32,119 nt of DNA from Treponema sp. (GCA_017446265.1 JAFSRD010000005.1:1-32119), one strand, 5' to 3'. Shown: positions 8,229-16,205, numbered from the stretch's first letter. Numbers and translations: made by a program. The notes: generated by a model from the letters alone, not told the origin.

Positions 8229-9163
8229 TGTGGGACTTATTTTTGCAGATTTTTCCATATGTCATTGCATATACAATTCCCATGCTCATCACGAGTTTGG
8301 GCGGTCTCTATAGCGAGCGCAGCGGCGTCACAAATCTCGGTCTTGAAGGATTGATGCTCGCAGGATATTTCGGCTCTGCGTTTTTTATTAAACTCACCGC
8401 AAGCATAATGCCGCATGGTTTGTGCATTGTGCTCGGACTTATTTCAGGAATCATATGCGGCACGCTCTTTTCTTCGCTGCACGCAGCAGCTTCAATCAAC
8501 TTGCGCGCCGACCAAACGATTTCTGGCACGGCAATCAACATGCTCGCTGCTGCAATTACTGTGTATGTGGCGCGCCTCGTAACTGGCAGCGGCAACATCC
8601 CGATTATGATGGGCATTATACGCGACGACATTCCGCTGCTCTCAAAAATTCCCGTACTCGGTGCGCTCTTTTTCACGCGCTCATACTGGTCTACCTGGCT
8701 TGCGCTTGCAATATGGGGCTTTTCATTCTGGCTGCTGTACAGCACATCGTTCGGGCTTCGTCTCCGCGCATGTGGCGAACATCCGTCTGCTGTAGAAAGT
8801 GCAGGCGTAAACGTGTACAAGATGCGCTGGTTTGGCGTGCTTATGAGCGGTGCGCTTTCGGGGCTTGGCGGAAGCATCATGCTTGTTACATATAGCGGCG
8901 AGTTCAACGGCAGCGTTGCGGGCTTGGGCTTCCTTTCAATTGCCGCGCTCATTTTCGGTCAATGGAAGCCGCTCGGCATTTTGGGAGCCACATTTTTCTT
9001 CGGATTTTTTACAACGCTTGCAAATGTGTCGCAGGCAATTCCCGCGCTCAATGTTGTGCCAACAGTGATTTTCAAAGTGTTCCCGTATGCAGTAACGCTC
9101 ATTGCGCTCGTCTTCTCGTCGAAACGCATGTCAGCTCCTGCGGCAAGCGGTGTACCATATTGA
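8228..9163 (+). CDS. Nucleoside-type ABC transporter permease 2 (NupQ/PnrE-like)
   Basis: Second inner-membrane permease of the transporter, 311 residues, mostly hydrophobic helices. It has the SERSGVTNLGLEGLMLAGYF motif (about 29-48) that parallels the NIGCSGQM segment of its partner, and GLGFLSIAALIFGQWKPLGI in the second half. Its ATG overlaps the TAA of the first permease by one base, after GGAGGTGG. This short form is typical of the YufQ/NupQ branch. The operon ends here; no strong intrinsic terminator is visible before the convergent genes. Confidence 0.92.
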   Translation: MWDLFLQIFPYVIAYTIPMLITSLGGLYSERSGVTNLGLEGLMLAGYFGSAFFIKLTASIMPHGLCIVLGLISGIICGTLFSSLHAAASINLRADQTISGTAINMLAAAITVYVARLVTGSGNIPIMMGIIRDDIPLLSKIPVLGALFFTRSYWSTWLALAIWGFSFWLLYSTSFGLRLRACGEHPSAVESAGVNVYKMRWFGVLMSGALSGLGGSIMLVTYSGEFNGSVAGLGFLSIAALIFGQWKPLGILGATFFFGFFTTLANVSQAIPALNVVPTVIFKVFPYAVTLIALVFSSKRMSAPAASGVPY

Positions 9164-9187
9164 AAATACATCGCAACAAAAGTGCGC

Positions 9188-9295
9188 ATCATATGTGGCA
9201 CGGCGATGAGCTGTTCGTACCGCTGCAATGACTATTTTTTTGTCTTGAATGTTGCAGATGATTCGGTAGTTTCCAACGCGATGCTGCCATAAGCC
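9188..9295 (-). pseudogene. RelE/ParE-family toxin remnant (C-terminal part only)
   Basis: The minus strand encodes GLWQHRVGNYRIICNIQD followed by KKIVIAAVRTAHRRATYD. This matches the C-terminal half of RelE-type mRNA interferases (GLWRxRVGDYRI...VxHRxxVY), including the basic catalytic-end residues. No N-terminal half, start codon with ribosome-binding site or antitoxin gene is present. The frame runs directly into the 3' end of the RNA methyltransferase region. It is a decayed toxin-antitoxin locus. Confidence 0.6.
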
Positions 9296-9300
9296 TGTCT

Positions 9301-9318
9301 TGCATGCAAACGCATGCA
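9301..9318. repeat. Short perfect inverted repeat between the methyltransferase gene and the RelE remnant
   Basis: TGCATGC (9301-9307) and GCATGCA (9312-9318) flank AAAC. The 7-bp hairpin lies just downstream of the minus-strand methyltransferase stop codon. It may slow RNA decay or act as a weak terminator, but no T-run follows. Confidence 0.35.
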
Positions 9319-9327
9319 GCAGCACCG

Positions 9328-10098
9328 CTATTTTTGCTTCATCAGCTCATACAAAATGACTGATGCAGCTTGTGCCACGTTTAAACTTTGTACTGCCGCT
9401 TCGCCGTTTCCCATGTCAGCATACGGGATGACGACGCACTCATCGCAATTAGTGCGTGCCGTTTCAGAAATGCCTGTCTCTTCGTTGCCAAGCACAACGA
9501 GCGCGGGCTTCCTGTTGCACAGCACGGTAATCTCTGCTACCGATTTTTTGGCATGCAAGTCAGTGCCTATCCGCGCCATGCGCCCATTCACAGCTTCAAG
9601 CAGCCGCGCAATCGACCTGACTGAATAGATGTTCACGAACTCCATGCCTCCTTCCGCAATGCGATAGCTGCTCGTTGTTACAAGCGACTGCGACTCGTCG
9701 TTTGCTGTGACAATATGCTTCATGCCAAAAAATGCTGCGCTTCGCACGATTGCGCCAAAGTTGTTTGCGTTGCCAATATGGTCGAGCACAAGCGCGTTTT
9801 CGCCGTTTGCAATCCAGCTGTCAACAATATCTGAGTCGAGCGGAATGATGTGCGGCATATGCATCATCGCTACAACGCCCTGATGGTGCACAGTGCCTGA
9901 AAGTTTTTCCAAATCACTTGATTTAACAACATTGTAAATGCCGTGATTTTCTGCAAGCTTTTTGCACAGTCCGCCAAAAAGCGGCGCAACTTCTTGTGTA
10001 AAATACAAACGGCGAATTTGTTGCCAATTGTTTTTTTCAAGTTTTTTTACGGCAGACATGCCGCACACAGCAAGCTCGTCATTTTGTTTGTTTCGCAT
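9328..10098 (-). CDS. TrmH/SpoU-family RNA 2'-O-ribose methyltransferase
   Basis: SPOUT methyltransferase that transfers a methyl from SAM to a ribose 2'-OH in rRNA or tRNA. The 256-residue protein has an N-terminal substrate-binding extension (about 1-85) and the three SpoU motifs: NANNFGAIVRSA (motif 1, with the Arg that takes part in catalysis), ALVVLGNEETGIS (motif 2) and the IPYADMG...SLNVAQAASVILYE segment (motif 3, forming the knot). It resembles RlmB and YfiF-type enzymes; the target nucleotide cannot be told from sequence. The ATG at 10096-10098 has only a weak purine stretch upstream. It lies 74 bases after the Rrf2 regulator gene and may be co-transcribed with it. Confidence 0.92.
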   Translation of the reverse strand: MRNKQNDELAVCGMSAVKKLEKNNWQQIRRLYFTQEVAPLFGGLCKKLAENHGIYNVVKSSDLEKLSGTVHHQGVVAMMHMPHIIPLDSDIVDSWIANGENALVLDHIGNANNFGAIVRSAAFFGMKHIVTANDESQSLVTTSSYRIAEGGMEFVNIYSVRSIARLLEAVNGRMARIGTDLHAKKSVAEITVLCNRKPALVVLGNEETGISETARTNCDECVVIPYADMGNGEAAVQSLNVAQAASVILYELMKQK

Positions 10099-10172
10099 CG
10101 TTTTACTCGCATTAATAATTATTAATTTTCAAACAGGTTTTCATTGCAGTACAGCGCTTTCCTCTAAAAAAG

Positions 10173-10601
10173 TTATATGCTGTAGTCAAGCGATTCAGGT
10201 TCAACAATAAGTTGGTCGAGTGTAATATTGTCAAGATAATTATTAATTGTTTTTTGCAGGCCTTCCCATAATTTTATTGTGGAGCAAAATGGGCGGCGCT
10301 CGCAATTTATTGCATCTGCTTCAAGACAAGTGACTGGCGCCAAATCTCCTTCTGTAATGCGCAAGATTTCGCCGACAGTATAATTGTTTGCTTCACGCGC
10401 AAGTTTATAGCCGCCTTGCGGACCGCGCACGCTCTTGAGCAGCCCATATTTGCTTAAAAGCGAGGTAATCTGTTCAAGATATTTTATTGAAATTGCCTGA
10501 CGTTCGGAAATATCTTTCAGAGGGATAAAAGAATCCTGATTATGTTGTGCTAAATCAATCATGAAGCGGAGCGCATATCGTCCGCGCGTTGAGATTTTCA
10601 T
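10173..10601 (-). CDS. Rrf2-family transcriptional regulator with three cysteines
   Basis: Winged-helix DNA-binding protein of 142 residues, full length for Rrf2. The N-terminus MKISTRGRYALRFMIDLA and the wing SVRGPQGGYKLAR are diagnostic. Cysteines at 92, 100 and 106 occupy the region where IscR carries its Fe-S ligands (Cys92, 98 and 104), but the first gap is two residues longer (C-x7-C-x5-C). It may therefore sense Fe-S status, redox state or iron; this is inference. No isc/suf/nif genes are in the window. The gene has its own promoter and the ribosome-binding site AGGTAGGA. Confidence 0.93.
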   Translation of the reverse strand: MKISTRGRYALRFMIDLAQHNQDSFIPLKDISERQAISIKYLEQITSLLSKYGLLKSVRGPQGGYKLAREANNYTVGEILRITEGDLAPVTCLEADAINCERRPFCSTIKLWEGLQKTINNYLDNITLDQLIVEPESLDYSI

Positions 10602-10620
10602 ATTTTCCTACCTAAAAGAT

Positions 10621-10649
10621 AGTGTATATCAATGTGGTAGATTTGTCCA
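10621..10649 (-). promoter_or_regulatory. Promoter of the Rrf2 regulator gene
   Basis: On the minus strand, TGGACA (10644-10649), 17 bases, TACACT (10621-10626). Transcription would begin around 10614, giving a short leader of about 13 bases that includes AGGTAGGA. Autoregulation is common in this family but no clear operator dyad is visible. Confidence 0.6.
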
Positions 10650-10702
10650 GTTAAATTTTTATTTAAAGGATAATTGCAAGTGGCTGATTTTCGTGATAGT
10701 AA

Positions 10703-10731
10703 TTGAATAAAGTTTGAAAATAGTATATTAT
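10703..10731 (+). promoter_or_regulatory. Promoter of the unknown gene-proA-proB operon, abutting the start codon
   Basis: TTGAAT (10703-10708), 17 bases, TATTAT (10726-10731). Exactly six bases separate the -10 from the ATG at 10738, so the A of ATG is the expected +1 and the mRNA should be leaderless. No Shine-Dalgarno sequence precedes the start. Confidence 0.7.
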
Positions 10732-10737
10732 TAAAGC

Positions 10738-11283
10738 ATGATGTCGCCAAATGGAACAGGTGCCTTGATAGAAGAATTTGTAGATGAAAAAACTGTCAAC
10801 GCGCTTTCAGCATTTATTGTCTCAAACAAAAAATCTGATTTTAATAAAATGACAGATATTATTGCGAATGCTTTTGGATTTGACGGCAAATCATTTTCGC
10901 ACGAGAACAGCAACGATGACAAAAAATACATCAACAGTTTTGCAAACAACCTTACGTTGCTTATTCAAAAGACCTGGGTAGAAAAAACAGATGCTGCGTT
11001 AAAAGAGCAAGTGCTGTATCAACTTGAGCAACTGTGTTCTGGCGGAGTGGGCTCTTGGAAAGCAATATACGCGCCATTTCTCGACACGCTATATGATGCT
11101 GTGTATCTCATGTTCGGGCAGCAGGTAAAAGCAGACGAGTTCAAAGAGTATGCATTGCGCATTGATCCTGAGTTCGGCATTTTTTGGTGGTATGTAAGCA
11201 GCCTTCCACACGATGCAGATTGGGGCGAAGAAAAATGCCGTGACGCAGTTTTGCTCGGTATGTATTTCCTTGCAAATTACTAA
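10738..11283 (+). CDS. Conserved-looking hypothetical cytoplasmic protein upstream of proA
   Basis: I do not recognise this 181-residue protein. It has no signal peptide, membrane segment or repeat. It is predicted mostly helical, with an acidic character and an aromatic cluster near the C-terminus (FGIFWWYVSS, about 152-161). The frame uses typical codons for this window, is preceded by a good promoter, and ends 4 bases before the proA ATG, all of which support a real gene. It opens with ATGATG, so either codon could be the start; the promoter position favours the first in a leaderless mRNA. Its place at the head of the proline operon suggests a linked role, but nothing in the sequence shows one. 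Confidence 0.85.
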   Translation: MMSPNGTGALIEEFVDEKTVNALSAFIVSNKKSDFNKMTDIIANAFGFDGKSFSHENSNDDKKYINSFANNLTLLIQKTWVEKTDAALKEQVLYQLEQLCSGGVGSWKAIYAPFLDTLYDAVYLMFGQQVKADEFKEYALRIDPEFGIFWWYVSSLPHDADWGEEKCRDAVLLGMYFLANY

Positions 11284-11287
11284 TCAT

Positions 11288-12577
11288 ATGATAAACATAG
11301 ATGCAATGTGCGCTTCTTTGCGAGAGGGCGCAGAAAAACTTGCCGCGCAAACAGCGGCGCAAAAAAATCGTGCGCTTGAAGAAGTTGCGCGTTGCATAGA
11401 AGCTGACCGCGACGCAATTCTTTCAGCAAACGCGCTTGATGTTGCAAAAGCACAACAAGCAAGCATGTCTAGCGCGCTCGTTGAACGGCTTTCCCTCGAC
11501 AACAAAAAAATTACCTCAATTATTGAAAGCATGCGCGTTGTCATCAATCAAGCAGATCCGATTGGCGAAGAAGTTGCAGGTTGGCAAGTGCAGAACGGCA
11601 TGCAGATTCGCCAAGTGCGTATGCCGCTTGGTGTCGTAGCAATCATTTACGAGTCGCGTCCGAACGTTACAGTAGACGCATTTTGCCTTGCATACAAAAG
11701 CGGCAATGCTGTTTTATTGCGTGGTTCATCGTCTGCGTTTTTGTCAAACAAAGCGCTTGTTGCATCAATTACGCGCGGCTTGCAAACATGCGGCATTGCA
11801 AACGCAGTTGCACTTGCAGAGAGCAACGGTCACGAAGATGTTGTACAAATTTTACATGCTGTCGGCAAAATTGACGTTGTTGTTCCACGTGGCGGCAAAA
11901 AACTCATTCAAACAGTTGTGCAAAATGCACGTGTGCCCGTTATCAAAACAGGAGATGGCGTGTGTCACCTCTATGTTGACGATGCAGCTGATTGCGACAT
12001 GGCTGTCAGCATAGCAGAAAATGCAAAACTTCAGCGACCTGGCGCGTGCAACGCAATTGAATGCATTCTCGTAAACAAAAAAATTGCCGGCGAGTTTTTG
12101 CCGCGCCTTGAAAAGCAGTTTGGCGGTCGCGTACTTATGAAAGCAGATGGTGTGTGCTATGCTGTACTCAAAGCGGCGGCAGATAGCGATGCCGCGCTTG
12201 CTGGAAGCAGGTACGGCAGTTCATGCGTTGCGCGTGCAGAACAAAGCGACTGCGGGTTTGAATTTCTCGATTACGTGTGTACTGTGCGTGCGGTTGAATC
12301 TATTGACGAAGCGATTGCATTTATCAACGCGCATAACACAAAGCACTCGGACTGCATTGTAACAAACGACAGGGCGCACGCGCGCCAGTTTCAGCAGTAC
12401 GTGGATGCCGCATGCGTATACGTAAACGCTTCTACGCGCTTCACGGACGGCGGCGAATTTGGTTTTGGCGCAGAGCTTGGCATAAGCACGCAAAAGTTGC
12501 ATGTGCGCGGTCCTATGGGGATAAATGCGCTTACAACAACAAAGTATATAATTGACGGAGACGGACAAATACGGTGA
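11288..12577 (+). CDS. proA: Gamma-glutamyl phosphate reductase (ProA)
   Basis: Second enzyme of proline synthesis: reduces gamma-glutamyl phosphate to glutamate-5-semialdehyde with NADPH. The 429-residue length fits the family. Aldehyde-dehydrogenase-fold landmarks are present: PLGVVAIIYESRPNVTVDA (about 117-135), GNAVLLRGSSSAFLSN, VVPRGGKKLI, the catalytic-Cys region LQRPGACNAIECIL, and the end segment FTDGGEFGFGAELGISTQKLHVRGPMG. I chose the ATG at 11288 because MINIDAMCASLREGAEKLA aligns with ProA N-termini. An open frame extends upstream but overlaps the previous gene. There is no clear ribosome-binding site, so coupling to the upstream gene (4-base gap) is likely. The last codons overlap proB. 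Confidence 0.97.
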   Translation: MINIDAMCASLREGAEKLAAQTAAQKNRALEEVARCIEADRDAILSANALDVAKAQQASMSSALVERLSLDNKKITSIIESMRVVINQADPIGEEVAGWQVQNGMQIRQVRMPLGVVAIIYESRPNVTVDAFCLAYKSGNAVLLRGSSSAFLSNKALVASITRGLQTCGIANAVALAESNGHEDVVQILHAVGKIDVVVPRGGKKLIQTVVQNARVPVIKTGDGVCHLYVDDAADCDMAVSIAENAKLQRPGACNAIECILVNKKIAGEFLPRLEKQFGGRVLMKADGVCYAVLKAAADSDAALAGSRYGSSCVARAEQSDCGFEFLDYVCTVRAVESIDEAIAFINAHNTKHSDCIVTNDRAHARQFQQYVDAACVYVNASTRFTDGGEFGFGAELGISTQKLHVRGPMGINALTTTKYIIDGDGQIR

Positions 12578-13434
12578 GTGGAGCAAATGCAATTTCGCAA
12601 ACAAGCAGCATTAACATTGCAAAAATAATCAAGCAGTCGCGGAAAATTGTCATCAAAATTGGCAGCAGCACGCTCGCAGATGAACGCGGCGTTCCGAACA
12701 TTACGTTCATGGAGAATCTTGCACGTCAGTGCAAAGCGTTCATCGACAGCGGCAAACAAATTGTTGTTGTGTCGTCAGGCGCGCAGATAAGCGGGCTTGC
12801 CACGCTCAAAGAGTGGTCGCGAAAACGAGATGTACACTATCGGCAGGCGTTATGCGCAATCGGTCAAGTGGAACTTATGGACAAGTGGCGCAGCGCATTT
12901 AATAAATTTGCGCTGCACATAGGGCAACTGCTCTTAACAAAAAATGATTTTGCAGACGCGCACTGCTCGCTCAACATTCGCAATACTATTTTTACGCTCG
13001 TTGACGAAGGCATTGTGCCAATCATCAACGAAAACGATTCTGTTGCATTTGATGAAATCAGCATAGGCGACAACGACAATTTGAGCGCGCTTGCTTCAGT
13101 TTTGTGGAGCGCAGATTTGCTTATTTTGTTTAGCGACATAGACGGCGTATACACCGACAATCCTAAAACAAACAAGGACGCGCAACTTATAGAAACGGTC
13201 ACAGACATTGCCGCGCTCCGAAACTCAATTACAATCGGTGAAGCAAACTCATTCGGCACTGGAGGCATAGAAACAAAACTTGCCGCCGCCGCTCTTTCCA
13301 CATCGTTCGGCATTCCGCTTCTGCTTGCGCGCGGCACAGAAAACGCGCTCGAACATCTTGCGTCGGGCAACGCGCATGGCACGCTCTTTTTGGCAGACGA
13401 GCAAAAACTCATGCAGGACATCAGGCGGTATTGA
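12574..13434 (+). CDS. proB: Glutamate 5-kinase (ProB), short form without PUA domain
   Basis: First enzyme of proline synthesis: phosphorylates glutamate on the gamma-carboxyl. The 286-residue protein is only the amino-acid-kinase domain. Landmarks are KIVIKIGSSTLAD (about 25-37), VVVSSGAQISG, the PIINENDSVAFDEISIGDND motif that binds glutamate and Mg, DIDGVYTDNP, and FGTGGIETKLAAA. The C-terminal PUA domain of E. coli ProB is absent, as in several other bacteria. The GTG start sits within the proA stop (GTGA, 4-base overlap), giving tight coupling. proC is not in the window. Confidence 0.96.
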   Translation: MSGANAISQTSSINIAKIIKQSRKIVIKIGSSTLADERGVPNITFMENLARQCKAFIDSGKQIVVVSSGAQISGLATLKEWSRKRDVHYRQALCAIGQVELMDKWRSAFNKFALHIGQLLLTKNDFADAHCSLNIRNTIFTLVDEGIVPIINENDSVAFDEISIGDNDNLSALASVLWSADLLILFSDIDGVYTDNPKTNKDAQLIETVTDIAALRNSITIGEANSFGTGGIETKLAAAALSTSFGIPLLLARGTENALEHLASGNAHGTLFLADEQKLMQDIRRY

Positions 13435-13456
13435 AGCTAGCGAGTCTATTGTACTG

Positions 13457-13894
13457 TTACTCGACAAGTTGCTTTGCCGCAGTTTCTGCACGGAACCTGT
13501 TGTCATACAGCCTGACCGCTGACTCTGGAAGCCAGCCTGAATTGAATTTATACCATGTGCCGCTGCCTTTTATTGTTGCGCTGCCTGTTACTTGCAGTAT
13601 GTCGCCTTTTCTACAGTAACTGACAACGCGGGAATCCCATGAAGTTGTGTCGCGGTATGCGGCGTATGGGTCGAGCACGACAGCCCACGTCACGTCAGGT
13701 GCAAGTGCGAGCGGCTCTGAGTTGTCGAATTGTATTACGTCATCTGATTTTTTGCTGCACGAGAAAAAAACAGATGCGAGCGCGAGCAGTGCGCAGAGAA
13801 AATATTTGCTTGCGACAGGCAGTGCGTGTGCCGCACGCGTTGTGCGCTTTACGCCGCGCATTGTTTTGCACGCATCGCTTTTACTGCATTGCAT
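13457..13894 (-). CDS. Putative lipoprotein with SH3-like domain
   Basis: Unrecognised 145-residue exported protein. A long basic N-region precedes a hydrophobic stretch (YFLCALLALASVFFS) and a lipobox-like SC, so the mature protein would be a lipid-anchored piece of about 95 residues. The remainder, with AAYRDTTSWDSRVVSY, KGDILQV and TWYKFNSGWLPESAVRLYD, looks like a bacterial SH3 (SH3b) fold, often found in peptidoglycan-binding proteins. The first ATG (13892-13894) has AGGA about 10 bases upstream. A second ATG at 13859-13861 would give a more usual signal peptide but lacks a ribosome-binding site. It is the last gene of a four-gene envelope operon. Confidence 0.82.
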   Translation of the reverse strand: MQCSKSDACKTMRGVKRTTRAAHALPVASKYFLCALLALASVFFSCSKKSDDVIQFDNSEPLALAPDVTWAVVLDPYAAYRDTTSWDSRVVSYCRKGDILQVTGSATIKGSGTWYKFNSGWLPESAVRLYDNRFRAETAAKQLVE

Positions 13895-13906
13895 CGTTTA
13901 CGCTTC

Positions 13907-14344
13907 CTACAGCAGCAGCACATCTGGAAAGATAAAATGGAGCACTGCCGCCGTCATGCTCACGTAGCCTGCATATTTGCGCCTGTCTATAAAAATAGCG
14001 TTGACAATATGTGGCAGCGAGAGTTCCGCCGCCGAATTTGATTTGTAGCATTCTATGAGCAGACAGCCGCCGCCTAAAAATCCTGCGAGTGCAGGAAATA
14101 AATCGCCGACAACAGGAATGTCGTTCCGTACAACTGAAAGCAACTTCATAATGCCAACAAACATGGTGAGTACGCCGAGTACGAGGCGGAACGTCTTGTC
14201 GTCAAAAAATGCGTTTTCGCCGAGTATGCCGCTCGCTTTGTTTGTACTCTCAGCTTTTTCTCCAGTGATGAGATTTTTGCCAAATACTAAAATCATGCCT
14301 GTTGTGAGGTTTAACAAAATTGATAAAAAATAAAATTGCAGCAT
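13907..14344 (-). CDS. Small integral membrane protein of unknown function
   Basis: Unrecognised 145-residue membrane protein. Hydrophobic segments are visible at about 3-22 (FYFLSILLNLTTGMILVFG), 53-70 (FRLVLGVLTMFVGIMKLL), 78-95 (VVGDLFPALAGFLGGGC) and 126-144. A soluble loop around 27-50 contains GENAFFDDK. GAGGA lies 4 bases before the ATG. It sits between a single-pass membrane protein and an SH3-like lipoprotein with gaps of only 12-13 bases, so all are probably made together and act at the cell envelope. No catalytic motif is seen. Confidence 0.85.
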   Translation of the reverse strand: MLQFYFLSILLNLTTGMILVFGKNLITGEKAESTNKASGILGENAFFDDKTFRLVLGVLTMFVGIMKLLSVVRNDIPVVGDLFPALAGFLGGGCLLIECYKSNSAAELSLPHIVNAIFIDRRKYAGYVSMTAAVLHFIFPDVLLL

Positions 14345-14357
14345 AGCATCCTCGCGT

Positions 14358-14918
14358 TTATTGTTTAATCACTTTTGCAGTGAGCGTTTTCGTCTCTTTG
14401 CCGAATGTCACTTCTGCTTGCACATGCACTATATCATAATCGGTAAATTTTGTCCGTATGATAATGTCATCTGATTCAAGCGCATGAGCTTCGTTATATG
14501 TAGCGATGACCGCGTTTTGATTGTCTATTGCGGTGATAATTGCGCTGACAACTGCTCCATACGGTATTTTTTCTGCGCTTGCATTTTTTGCACTCATGCT
14601 CACGTACACGTCATCGCCGTATGAAAAAGCTGCGAGCGTCATTTCAACACCGCCTATTTTTTTTTGATACGATTTTTCACCTATGAGCGAGTACGCGTAG
14701 ATGAACGCGCAAAAAATGGCGATTGCAAAAAGACCAAAGCGATTTGCTTTTGTAGCGGTGAGCGATTTCAGTATGCCTTTTGGCGGCTGCGGTCCTGCTC
14801 CGTTGTAAAAGTCTTGCACATTTTGAGGCGCGTGCTTTATGCGCTCTTCGTGATTAAAGTAATAGTGCAGCGCTTCTTCGCCATCTTCATGTCCTTCGTC
14901 AATAGCGTTAAAATCCAT
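14358..14918 (-). CDS. Single-pass membrane protein of unknown function
   Basis: Unrecognised 186-residue protein. An acidic and His/Tyr-containing cytoplasmic N-terminus (about 1-57, with EEALHYYFNHEERI) leads to one transmembrane helix (about 61-79, FGLFAIAIFCAFIYAYSLI). A C-terminal outer domain of about 105 residues follows, rich in beta-prone sequence (VEMTLAAFSYGDDVYVSM, VQAEVTFGKETKTLTAKVI) and resembling an immunoglobulin-like sandwich in pattern only. AAAGGA precedes the ATG. It is the second gene of the operon, 18 bases after the large lipoprotein gene. Confidence 0.86.
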   Translation of the reverse strand: MDFNAIDEGHEDGEEALHYYFNHEERIKHAPQNVQDFYNGAGPQPPKGILKSLTATKANRFGLFAIAIFCAFIYAYSLIGEKSYQKKIGGVEMTLAAFSYGDDVYVSMSAKNASAEKIPYGAVVSAIITAIDNQNAVIATYNEAHALESDDIIIRTKFTDYDIVHVQAEVTFGKETKTLTAKVIKQ

Positions 14919-14936
14919 CTACTTTTCCTTTGTCGA

Positions 14937-16199
14937 TTATGACTTTACTATCGCAGCAGTCAAAGAATCTGTACGCCACCATACGACACGCGCTTTTTCT
15001 TTTTCTATAAATAATGCTGAAATGATTCCTGCATCTGAAAGCGACAGTGAGTAATATAAAACATTATTGCGCTGTATGTCAAAATGGCGACGCAATATTT
15101 TCTGGCTTGAAGGCTGCACCATTTCCACATTGAATCCTGTGTTGGTTGTAATGATGAAAAAAAGCCAGCCACTCGATGACACGCCGAGAAAATCATACGG
15201 CAGGCGGAACACGAGCTTGCTGTAGTCGGCGGAAATTATCTCTTCATATGGAGGAACAGTGATTGCGCTGCGGTATCGTCCTGTTTCTATAACAAGCGGA
15301 AAAATATTTGTCTGCACATAATCTATGCCCGACTCAATTTTTGAATCTTCATCAATGTGCGGCGTGTAATAGTCAACTTTGACAAAAAGCGTGCGAGACG
15401 AGCAATCGGGAATGGCATCTGCCAGTACGGGAAAAAATTCTGTATGGGCGCTTGCATCCGGCATTGACGGCACATCATTTGTTAAAAGCGGGATTTTATA
15501 CATGAGCGCGCCATTTGCTGAAAACCAAAATGCAAGCAGTCCTTCTGTTGTTATGCATATGACAACAAGTTCGTCGTTTAAAGTTGTGTATATATTTTTA
15601 ATAAACGGAAACGGCGTGCCGCCTATGCCTTGCTGCCCTATGTAATCTTCTGAAGCTCCCGTGCTTGAAAAGCGGAGAATGATTTGACTATATAAAAGAG
15701 AGCCGCTTTCATCTTTTTCTTGCCTGTCTTTAGGCATTTCGCTCACTACATACATGCGCTTGCGCGAATCGACAGCGACAGCTCCCGGATTGTTGAACGG
15801 ATACGCGATTGTCTTTTTAGGCGCAGTGTTGTGCAGCTCGGGTGTTGTTTCTGCGTCAGCATTTTCAGCGTATTCTTCATTGCAGTACAGCGTGAGCAAA
15901 TCGCCGTATGAATTTAGTTCCATGATTTTTCCCGCTTCGCCGTTTGCAATGTAAAAAAAGCCGTCGCGCATCGTCATGTTCGTGTAGATATTGCCGATGT
16001 CTGAAATGCTGAACATGTTGAGTTCGTCATCAAAGTAGCCGTATGAAAGCGAAAAAAGTTCTGTCTCTTCGACAGATTCTATGACATTTGATTTGTTGCA
16101 GGAAACGGCGAGTGCGGCAAAAGCGAACAGCGCGCTGAACGTGAGTACATGCAGTATGGTGGAACGCAGCACGATTTTTTTGAAGCAGATAGTGTCCAT
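14937..16199 (-). CDS. Large putative lipoprotein, possible beta-propeller
   Basis: A 420-residue exported protein. The N-terminus (MDTICFKKIVLRST, then a hydrophobic run ending FAALAVSC at about 28-35) is a lipoprotein signal with a lipobox Cys. The mature part has repeating pieces of an NHL/propeller-like kind: DGFFYIANGEAGKIMELNSYG (about 81-101) and PGAVAVDSRKRMYVVSE (about 137-153). This suggests a propeller, but I cannot assign a family. I chose the ATG at 16197-16199: the frame is open further upstream, but a near-consensus promoter lies six bases before this ATG and the signal peptide begins here. It heads the four-gene envelope operon. Confidence 0.85.
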   Translation of the reverse strand: MDTICFKKIVLRSTILHVLTFSALFAFAALAVSCNKSNVIESVEETELFSLSYGYFDDELNMFSISDIGNIYTNMTMRDGFFYIANGEAGKIMELNSYGDLLTLYCNEEYAENADAETTPELHNTAPKKTIAYPFNNPGAVAVDSRKRMYVVSEMPKDRQEKDESGSLLYSQIILRFSSTGASEDYIGQQGIGGTPFPFIKNIYTTLNDELVVICITTEGLLAFWFSANGALMYKIPLLTNDVPSMPDASAHTEFFPVLADAIPDCSSRTLFVKVDYYTPHIDEDSKIESGIDYVQTNIFPLVIETGRYRSAITVPPYEEIISADYSKLVFRLPYDFLGVSSSGWLFFIITTNTGFNVEMVQPSSQKILRRHFDIQRNNVLYYSLSLSDAGIISALFIEKEKARVVWWRTDSLTAAIVKS

Positions 16200-16205
16200 A
16201 GGCAC

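Noticed and set aside
11213..11287. Longer ProA start overlapping the upstream gene
   Set aside because: The extra residues are a shadow of the upstream coding sequence, and ProA alignment begins at the ATG at 11288.
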